From assembly GCA_903908495.1 (NCBI GenBank), contig CAIVSK010000088.1:1-64000 (forward strand): 64,000 bases of DNA, in the 5' to 3' direction. Source of the DNA: Akkermansiaceae bacterium (GTDB lineage: Bacteria > Verrucomicrobiota > Verrucomicrobiia > Verrucomicrobiales > Akkermansiaceae). Positions 1 to 5,972 of this stretch are shown piece after piece. Under the pieces are notes generated by a model. That model worked only from the letters and a program-made list of their open reading frames with translations, ran no database searches and was not told where the DNA came from. Numbering within the stretch: the stretch's first letter is position 1; every line of letters starts with the position of its first letter. The position numbers and the translations under genes are program-made.

Positions 1-463
1 CGTCGGGCAGGGCTCCGGCGTTCAGCGCGGTGGCGATTTTGCCGCTGGCGGCAATCGTGCCGGATTGGACCAGCGCGCTGGAGGCCTCCGCCAGCGTGGC
101 CGGGTCAAGGGCGGGCACTGGCGCGTCCGGGGTGTGGGACAGCACGCCGGCGAGTTGCACCACAAAGGCGACGACCAGGCCGAGGCCGGCAAGGATGGGG
201 GCGACGGGCATGGCGCGCTTGGCCTCATCTTTCAAGTCCAGCAACATGATGATGAAAATGAACAGCACCATCACCGCGCCGGTGTAGACGAGGATTTGAA
301 TGACCCCGACGAAAAACGCGCTGAGGCCGACGAAGAGCCCGGCCAGGCCGACGAAGCAGGTGACCACGGCCAGCGCGCTGGCCACCGGATTGCGGCAGGC
401 GATGACCGCGGCACCGCCGGCGAGCATCACGGTGGAAAAAAGCCAGAAAAGGTAGGAGGGCAT
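1..463 (-). CDS. nuoJ: NADH-quinone oxidoreductase subunit J (3' end outside window)
   Basis: This is the start of a NuoJ-type membrane subunit of respiratory complex I, read leftward and cut by the window edge after about 154 residues. The protein begins MPSYLFWLFSTVMLAGGAAV and shows hydrophobic segments at about residues 3-22, 28-50 and 53-75. The third contains the NuoJ signature region VQ-type VIQILVYTGAVMVLFIFIIM, followed by LLDLKDE. It lies directly downstream of nuoI, matching the usual nuoGHIJ order. The ATG at 461-463 follows a C-rich stretch with no clear Shine-Dalgarno sequence. The 155 bp separating it from nuoI are an inverted heptamer array, not normal operon spacing. Identity is well supported by context and sequence. 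Confidence 0.9.
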   Translation of the reverse strand, partial: MPSYLFWLFSTVMLAGGAAVIACRNPVASALAVVTCFVGLAGLFVGLSAFFVGVIQILVYTGAVMVLFIFIIMLLDLKDEAKRAMPVAPILAGLGLVVAFVVQLAGVLSHTPDAPVPALDPATLAEASSALVQSGTIAASGKIATALNAGALPD

Positions 464-618
464 TGGGGGGGATGTTAGAGGTTATTGATTATTAGTTATC
501 AGGAAAGAGGCCAGGGAAAAGTTGGGAGAGTTAGCGGAGTTCCTGGAGGCGGGTGGAGGGCGAAAGGGAAGTGTGACTATTAACCAATAACCGATAACCG
601 ATAACTCATAACCAATCA
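464..618. repeat. Inverted heptamer array filling the nuoI|nuoJ junction, no gene inside
   Basis: On the nuoI side (581-615) five 7-bp units run in one register: TAACCAA, TAACCGA, TAACCGA, TAACTCA, TAACCAA. On the nuoJ side (475-502) the inverse type runs in one register: TTAGAGG, TTATTGA, TTATTAG, TTATCAG. The two blocks are inverted relative to each other and enclose about 78 bp of non-repetitive sequence. In the leftward strand one frame of that spacer ends ...ITNNQ followed by a stop, resembling the ...PNNQ end of the S23-like protein at 2518-2937. This could be a remnant or simply a product of the shared repeat text. Confidence 0.8.
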
Positions 619-1185
619 CTACTTCAGTTCATTCCATTTGTTGACGAGACCGGTGCGGACGCCTCCGATTTGATAGAGCTTGTCCTTGTGGTGGACCATT
701 TCCTTGCGGCTTAGGCCGGTGATGACGTAGTCCTTGCGCAGGAAGATGGCCTGTTCGGGGCAGACTTCCTCGCACATGCCGCAGTAGATGCAGCGGATCA
801 TGTCGATGTCGAATGCGGCGGGGCGCTTCTCAACCTTGGCCCAGGGGTCGTCGGAGGGGATTTCGCCGGGGATGATCTTGATGGCCTTGGGCGGGCAGAT
901 GAATTCGCAGAGTTGGCACGAGACGCAGCGTTCGCGGCCTTGCTCGTCGGTGACCAGGGCGGGGGCACCGCGGTAGTACTCGGGCAGGTGCTCGTCCCAT
1001 TTTTGCTCCGGGTATTGCATGGTCACGCCGAGGCCGGAGGAGGCGAGGTCCTTGGCTCCCATGGACTTGCCCAGCAGCGACTTGACTGCGTGGGTCATGG
1101 TGAGAAAGAAGCCCTTGAAGAGCGCTGTCAGATAGATGGCCTCGCCGGGGCCGAGCTTGGGGCGTTGGAGTTTTACGACTGCCAT
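619..1185 (-). CDS. nuoI: NADH-quinone oxidoreductase subunit I
   Basis: This is the peripheral-arm ferredoxin-like subunit of complex I, carrying clusters N6a and N6b and passing electrons toward quinone. Its 188 residues contain two 4Fe-4S motifs: C87-x2-C90-x2-C93-x3-C97 (CVSCQLCEFICP) and C132-x2-C135-x2-C138-x3-C142 (CIYCGMCEEVCP). These are the classic paired ligands of the family. The N-terminal 45 residues form the membrane-associated helix region typical of NuoI. It starts 45 bp downstream of nuoH, and its stop codon directly adjoins the heptamer array that precedes nuoJ. Confidence 0.96.
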   Translation of the reverse strand: MAVVKLQRPKLGPGEAIYLTALFKGFFLTMTHAVKSLLGKSMGAKDLASSGLGVTMQYPEQKWDEHLPEYYRGAPALVTDEQGRERCVSCQLCEFICPPKAIKIIPGEIPSDDPWAKVEKRPAAFDIDMIRCIYCGMCEEVCPEQAIFLRKDYVITGLSRKEMVHHKDKLYQIGGVRTGLVNKWNELK

Positions 1186-1230
1186 GGGAGGGGGATTTAG
1201 CGGTTCTCTGTGAGCGGATCGGGGGCGGGA

Positions 1231-2484
1231 TCAGGCGCGGAGGATGGTGGGCTTGGCCTCGGAGGCTCTGGCGACCCAGATGATGGCCGCGGTGACGATG
1301 ATGAGCAACACGGCGCCGATGCCGGTGATGGCGATGGTGAGGAACGGGGCGGCCACGATCAGGGCGGCGAGGAAGACATTGACGAGGGCGGCCTCGAAGA
1401 AGACCACCCAGCCGAGTTTCATGAGTTGGTCGTAGCGGAAGCGCGGGATGGTCCAGCGCACCAGGATGAAAAACAGGATGAATGCTACCACCTTGGCGAG
1501 GAAGATGGCCAGGTGAATGAAGCCGCCGAAGCCGAAGCCGCCGAGGCTGAGGTTGGAGATCCAGGAGTCGGTGCCGAAACCCAACGACCAGCCGCCTAGG
1601 AAGATGGTGACGATGAGTGCGGAGCCGATGACCATGGCGGCGTACTCGCCCATGAAGAACATGGCGAATTTCATCGAGGAATATTCGGTGTGATAGCCGC
1701 CGACGAGTTCAGTTTCGCACTCCGGCAGGTCGAATGGCATGCGGTTGGTTTCCGCAAAGATGGAAATGGTGAAAATCAGGAACGACACCGCGGCCGGGAA
1801 CCAGAACAGCAGCTTGGACGATAGAGTATGGGTGGCGTCATGGCCCCACAGCGGCAGCAGCAACCAGCCGTGCTCGGCCTGTTGTTGGACGATGGTGCTG
1901 AGGTTGAGATCGCCGAAGTAGATGAGCACCGGGATGATCGAGAGGCCCATGGCGATCTCGTAGGAGATCATTTGGGCGGTCGAGCGGATGCCGCCGAGGA
2001 AGGGGAACTTCGAGTTGGACGACCAGCCGGCGATGGCGATGCCGTAGACGGTTAGTGATGCGACCGAGAAGATGAACAGGGGGCCGATGTCAAGATCGGC
2101 GATGACGAGCTTTTCGGTGTGGCCGAAGAGCGTGATGGGAGTGCCGAAGGGAATCACGCAGGCGGTGATGAGGGCCGGGGCCACGGTGAGCGCGGGGGCC
2201 AGCCAGTAGAACGCCTTGCGCACATGTTTGGGCGTGAAATCCTCCTTGAGAAAGAGTTTGATGCCATCGGCAACCGGTTGGATCAGTCCGCCGAGGCCAA
2301 GGATGCTGCAATCTTTCTTGAAGCCGAACAGGGTGAGGGGAATGCCCACCCGGTTGGGGCCGACGCGGTCCTGGATGATGGCGCAGAAGCGCCGCTCGAA
2401 AAAGACCGAGACCGGAACCAGCGGCAACACCACGCAGAACGTCAGCGCGATGATTTTGATGATGAGGATGAGGAGGAGGAGCAT
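1231..2484 (-). CDS. nuoH: NADH-quinone oxidoreductase subunit H
   Basis: This is the membrane subunit of complex I that forms most of the quinone chamber. The 417-residue polytopic protein has the family hallmark QDRVGPNRVG after the first membrane helix, then FLKEDFTP and the ETNRMPFDLPECETELVGGYHTEYSSMKFA region, of which NRMPFDLPE and the Glu-rich loop are diagnostic. It is longer than the E. coli protein (about 325 residues), with extra hydrophobic segments in the last 100 residues. Its ATG (2482-2484) lies in the outermost unit of the heptamer array that separates it from the S23-like gene, so the translation initiation region consists of repeat sequence. Confidence 0.95.
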   Translation of the reverse strand: MLLLLILIIKIIALTFCVVLPLVPVSVFFERRFCAIIQDRVGPNRVGIPLTLFGFKKDCSILGLGGLIQPVADGIKLFLKEDFTPKHVRKAFYWLAPALTVAPALITACVIPFGTPITLFGHTEKLVIADLDIGPLFIFSVASLTVYGIAIAGWSSNSKFPFLGGIRSTAQMISYEIAMGLSIIPVLIYFGDLNLSTIVQQQAEHGWLLLPLWGHDATHTLSSKLLFWFPAAVSFLIFTISIFAETNRMPFDLPECETELVGGYHTEYSSMKFAMFFMGEYAAMVIGSALIVTIFLGGWSLGFGTDSWISNLSLGGFGFGGFIHLAIFLAKVVAFILFFILVRWTIPRFRYDQLMKLGWVVFFEAALVNVFLAALIVAAPFLTIAITGIGAVLLIIVTAAIIWVARASEAKPTILRA

Positions 2485-2540
2485 TGGTTATTGGGAAGAT
2501 GGGTTATTGGTTATGGGTTATTGGTTATTGGGAAGATGGG
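2485..2540. repeat. Heptamer array, nuoH side of the S23-like gene (copy A)
   Basis: Reading the plus strand, units in 7-bp steps are TTATTGG (2488), GAAGATG (2495), then after two bases TTATTGG (2504), TTATGGG (2511), TTATTGG (2518), TTATTGG (2525) and GAAGATG (2532). A 20-bp block at 2484-2503 recurs at 2521-2540. The element GTTATTGGGAAG at 2487-2498 and 2524-2535 is the reverse complement of CTTCCCAATAAC at 2942-2953 on the other side of the gene. The array supplies the last codons and the stop of the S23-like gene and the first base context of nuoH. Confidence 0.85.
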
Positions 2541-2937
2541 GATGTGGCTCAGCATTCTCTTTGGCGGCGCGGCGCAGGTAGGAGATGTAACCGTTGGTGA
2601 GCTTGACGGCGGTGCTGATGAGGGCCCGGCCCTCGGTGAGAAGGGATGTTTCGATCAGATTTTCGTCGTTGGCCGTGATGAGATGATCGAGAATTTCCCA
2701 AACGGAGCCGCGCGAGTTGGAGCAGAATTTGGCGTTGTCGAGGTAATGGAACCGGCCGTAGCCCTCGGCGATATTCGCGGTGGTTGACCGGGACGCACGG
2801 ATCAATTGATCGGTCAGGCGGTAGATCTCCTCCTTTGGCAGCAGTGGCACGACCTTGCCGCGCACGAAAACGCGGAGCGCCCGGCATGCTTGCCAGCATT
2901 CCAAGTCCTCGAAAGATCTGAGCGGTTCGTCGTGCAT
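2518..2937 (-). CDS. Four-helix-bundle protein, S23/23S rRNA IVS-protein family (copy A)
   Basis: The 139-residue protein has the hallmark of the S23/IVP and Avd-like four-helix-bundle family: an early aromatic/Trp segment (SFEDLECWQACRAL), then EIYRLTDQLIRASRSTTANIAEGYGR and a helix with GSVWEILDHL. The ATG at 2937 was chosen; the frame also has a TTG twelve bases upstream within the array. GGGAAG, supplied by the repeat, lies just 5' of the ATG and may act as ribosome binding site. The C-terminal residues (HLPNNQ-stop) are encoded by the downstream heptamers. No rRNA gene is near; it lies between nuoG and nuoH, same strand. Family members form oligomeric bundles and bind nucleic acid in diversity-generating retroelements (Avd), but the function here is unknown. 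Confidence 0.85.
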   Translation of the reverse strand: MHDEPLRSFEDLECWQACRALRVFVRGKVVPLLPKEEIYRLTDQLIRASRSTTANIAEGYGRFHYLDNAKFCSNSRGSVWEILDHLITANDENLIETSLLTEGRALISTAVKLTNGYISYLRRAAKENAEPHPHLPNNQ

Positions 2938-2941
2938 TTTT

Positions 2942-2996
2942 CTTCCCAATAACTCTTAACCAACAACCCTTAACCAATAACCACTAACCGTTAATC
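2942..2996. repeat. Heptamer array, nuoG side of the S23-like gene (copy A)
   Basis: From 2948 to 2996 seven consecutive 7-bp units run in one register: AATAACT, CTTAACC, AACAACC, CTTAACC, AATAACC, ACTAACC, GTTAATC. They are preceded by CTTCCC. The array is inverted relative to the TTATTGG units at 2485-2540. The stop codon of nuoG (2984-2986) and its last codons are written in the final two units. Confidence 0.85.
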
Positions 2997-4741
2997 ACCC
3001 CCGCGGCGATGCGGGCGCGTTCGTTTTCGAGGAGGGGGATTTTGTAGCCGGTGTCGATGAGCGGGATGCCGGCGTTGGTGATTTTTGCCAGGTCGAGGCC
3101 GGTGAAGGCGGGGATGGTGGCGGCGAGTTGGGTGAAGATGTCCTCGAGATTGTGGATGGCGGGGTCCTCGCCGGTGATGGCGCGGATGAGGTCGCGCAAC
3201 ATTTCCCAATCATCGCGGGCGTTGCCCGGCGTGGCGGTGGCGCGGTTGAGGCGCTGCAGGCGGCCGCTCAGATTGACCATCGAGCCGCGCTTTTCGCTGA
3301 AGGCCGCGGTGGGCAGCACCAGGTGGGCGGCGTCGGCGGTCGGGTTGGCGAGCAGGTGGGTGTGGAGCAGAAACGCGAGCCGGCCGAGGTCTGCGGCCGT
3401 GAAGCCGGCATCGCTGATGATGTCTTCGCCGAGGACGATGAGTGCCTTGATGGAGCCGGCGCGCACGCCGTTGCGGATGCCGTCGAGGGCGGCGTAGGGG
3501 TCCTCGGTTGCCAGGACGAGTTTGGCACCGCTGGTGTTCGGGTTGCGGTCGGCGGCAATGAGCAGGGCGTCGGGCTCGGCGTAGCGGGGGACCAGCGCGA
3601 GGTGAGGCGTGCCGAGTTTTTGGGCGAGGATGCGGGTGAGGTGGAGTTCCTCGTTGGTCATGCGGGCGGAGGCGATGACGGCGATTTGATCCGGGGCGAC
3701 GGCCTTGAGCTGCGGGGCGATGATTTGGAGGGCCTCGGCCCAGGTCGCTTGGCGGTGGCGGGTGCCGGCCTTGGCGAGCGGTTCGGTGAGGCGGGCGGCG
3801 CTATCGATGTAGTGGAAATTGAGGCGGTGGGAATCCGGCATCCAATCCGAGTTGACGTCGTTGTTGCGGCGCGGGGTGATGCGGTGGATGGTGTTTTCGC
3901 GGGTCCACACGGTGATATTGGAGCCGGTGCCGCAGTTCACATCGATGGTCGGCGTTTCCTTGAGGAACCACACCCGCATCTGAAAACGGAAATCGTTGGC
4001 GGTGAGCGCGCCGACCGGGCAGAGGTCCACCGTGTTGAGCGAGTAGTTGGAATCCAACAGGTGCCCCGGATGCACCGTCAGGGTGGTGTGGGTGCCGCGC
4101 TGGGTGAAGCCGAGGACCGGCTCGCCGGCCACTTCGTCCATGAAGCGGATGCACCGGCTGCACAGGATGCAGCGCTCATCGTCGAGGCGGACGCGCGGGC
4201 CGATGGCGACGTTTTTGGGCTTCTTGACCTTCATATCGGCGAAGCGCGACACGCCGCGGCCGTGGCTGACGGAATTTTCCTGCAGGCGGCATTCGCCGGC
4301 CTGGTCGCAAATCGGGCAATCCAGCGGGTGATTGATCAGGAGAAACTCCATCACGCCCGCCTGGCAGGATTCGACGAGCTTGCTGGTGGTGCAGATGCCC
4401 ATGTTTTCGCTCACGGTATTGGCGCAGGCGATGACGGCGCGCGGACTCCACGTGATCGGCTCGTAGCCGAGGGTGTCGCGCTGCGGCTCCTGGCCGGGGG
4501 CGGGGCGGGGGGGCATGCCGACTTGCACCAGGCACATGCGGCAATTGCCCGAGGGGGTCAATTTCGGGTGGTAGCAATAATGGGGGACGGCGACCTGCAC
4601 TTGGCGGCAGGCTTCGATCATCCGTGTGCCTTTGGGAAATTGATGCCAGCAGCCGTTGATCTGCACATTGACCATGCCGATGGCGGCAGCAAGGTCTTTG
4701 GGCTGCCTGATTTCTAAAGTTGCCGAAGGGGTGTCGCTCAT
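2984..4741 (-). CDS. nuoG: NADH-quinone oxidoreductase subunit G
   Basis: This is the large iron-sulfur subunit of the complex I electron-input arm. In its 585 residues the cysteines C56, C67 and C70 fit the N-terminal 2Fe-2S domain. H138-x3-C142-x2-C145-x5-C151 (HPLDCPICDQAGEC) matches the His-ligated N5 cluster. C191, C194, C197 (CILCSRC) plus C241 match N4. A molybdopterin-oxidoreductase-like domain follows but is truncated compared with the roughly 900-residue E. coli subunit; shorter NuoG forms exist in many phyla. The ATG at 4741 gives MSDTPSATLE; an inner Met at residue 23 is possible. It is divergent from trpD, with a 171-bp shared upstream region. Confidence 0.94.
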   Translation of the reverse strand: MSDTPSATLEIRQPKDLAAAIGMVNVQINGCWHQFPKGTRMIEACRQVQVAVPHYCYHPKLTPSGNCRMCLVQVGMPPRPAPGQEPQRDTLGYEPITWSPRAVIACANTVSENMGICTTSKLVESCQAGVMEFLLINHPLDCPICDQAGECRLQENSVSHGRGVSRFADMKVKKPKNVAIGPRVRLDDERCILCSRCIRFMDEVAGEPVLGFTQRGTHTTLTVHPGHLLDSNYSLNTVDLCPVGALTANDFRFQMRVWFLKETPTIDVNCGTGSNITVWTRENTIHRITPRRNNDVNSDWMPDSHRLNFHYIDSAARLTEPLAKAGTRHRQATWAEALQIIAPQLKAVAPDQIAVIASARMTNEELHLTRILAQKLGTPHLALVPRYAEPDALLIAADRNPNTSGAKLVLATEDPYAALDGIRNGVRAGSIKALIVLGEDIISDAGFTAADLGRLAFLLHTHLLANPTADAAHLVLPTAAFSEKRGSMVNLSGRLQRLNRATATPGNARDDWEMLRDLIRAITGEDPAIHNLEDIFTQLAATIPAFTGLDLAKITNAGIPLIDTGYKIPLLENERARIAAGVING

Positions 4742-4912
4742 GGGTCGTAAAGCGGGCCGGGCGTGGTGCGCGTGAGACGTCCGGTGCTAGTCGGCGGCCA
4801 ATATGTGGCCCCGCGCCGGACCCGGCAAGCGTGGTTTTGGGAAAAATATCGGTGGACTGGTTGGTCCGTGATTGCAGTGGCAGCGGGCGGGAAAGGGTGC
4901 TAGCGTCCCGCC

Positions 4913-5959
4913 GTGGATGCATTGATTCATCATCTGGAACAGGAACAGGAGCTTTCGTCACGCGAGGTCGAGGTGGCCGCCAACTTGCTGCTCAATCCAG
5001 CGGTGGAAGACGCCAAAAAGGAACGTTTACTCGAAGCGCTCGCCAACAAAGGTGAGACGCCGGCCGAAATTGCCGGGTTTGTGGAGGTCTTCCTCGAGCG
5101 GGCGGTGGACCCGCATCTGGGTTTGCTCGATCTGGACGGGCCCACCCTCGATCTGTGCGGCACCGGCGGCGACCAGCTCAGTTTGTTCAATGTCTCGACC
5201 ACTGCGATGTTCGTGGCTGCGGCGGGCGGTGCGATTGTCGTCAAGCACGGCAACCGCGGCATCACTTCGCCCAGTGGCGGAGCCGATGTGCTGGAAGCGT
5301 TGGGCATCCGCATTGATTTGCCTGCCGAGGGGTTTCGCCGCTGCCTGGAAAAGGCGGGGGTCGGCTTCATGTTTGCCCCGGCGTACCATCCGGCGTTCAA
5401 GGCCGTCGCGGGAGTTCGCAAATCGTTGGCCGCCCGCGGTGTGCGCACCATTTTCAACATCATCGGGCCCTTGCTCAATCCCGCCCAGCCGCAATGCCAG
5501 CTCGTCGGCGTGTTTGCCCGCGAATTGTGCCCGGCATTTGCCGAAATTCTGGAAAACCTCGGCCGCGACAGTGCCTGGGTGGTGCATGGCACCACCGGCG
5601 ACGGCCGCTCGGTGGATGAGGTGAGCTTGATGGGCTCCACGCGCATCTGCAAGGCCGGCACCTATCAAGATTTGGCGGACGAGGAGGTTCGGCCGCGCGA
5701 TTTCGGTCTGCAGCATGCCGAGATCAAGGATCTGCAGGGTGGTGATGCCAAGGCCAATGCGGCAATTCTGGAAGCCATCCTTGCCGGCCGCGACACCGGT
5801 CCCAAGCACGACATGGTGTTGCTCAATGCCGGGGCCGCCCTCGCCTGCGCCGGCTTGGCCGACGACCTTGGCGATGGCATTGAGGTGTCGCGTGAATTGC
5901 TCGCCAGCGGTGCCGCCCTGGCGCGTCTGCGCCTGTTGCAAAAGGCGGCGAAACGCTGA
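4913..5959 (+). CDS. trpD: Anthranilate phosphoribosyltransferase
   Basis: The enzyme transfers the phosphoribosyl group of PRPP to anthranilate, the second step of tryptophan synthesis. The 348-residue protein carries the PRPP-binding motif GTGGD (residues 83-87), the NVSTT segment, KHGNR (111-115) and the metal-binding DEVS in the C-terminal half, all diagnostic of TrpD. Translation probably starts at the GTG at 4913. It is not linked to other trp genes here; the 4-alpha-glucanotransferase gene begins 13 bp after its stop, suggesting cotranscription without an obvious pathway link. Confidence 0.95.
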   Translation: MDALIHHLEQEQELSSREVEVAANLLLNPAVEDAKKERLLEALANKGETPAEIAGFVEVFLERAVDPHLGLLDLDGPTLDLCGTGGDQLSLFNVSTTAMFVAAAGGAIVVKHGNRGITSPSGGADVLEALGIRIDLPAEGFRRCLEKAGVGFMFAPAYHPAFKAVAGVRKSLAARGVRTIFNIIGPLLNPAQPQCQLVGVFARELCPAFAEILENLGRDSAWVVHGTTGDGRSVDEVSLMGSTRICKAGTYQDLADEEVRPRDFGLQHAEIKDLQGGDAKANAAILEAILAGRDTGPKHDMVLLNAGAALACAGLADDLGDGIEVSRELLASGAALARLRLLQKAAKR

Positions 5960-5972
5960 GTGGCCCGTCCCT

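Noticed and set aside
2518-2937. 23S rRNA intervening sequence
   Set aside because: The protein is of the IVS family, but the flanks are nuoG and nuoH; no rRNA sequence is present. The same holds for the copy at 15601-15996.
3128-4717. 529-residue plus-strand open frame
   Set aside because: It is the opposite-strand shadow of nuoG, which has all Fe-S cluster motifs; high G+C leaves many long false frames of this sort.
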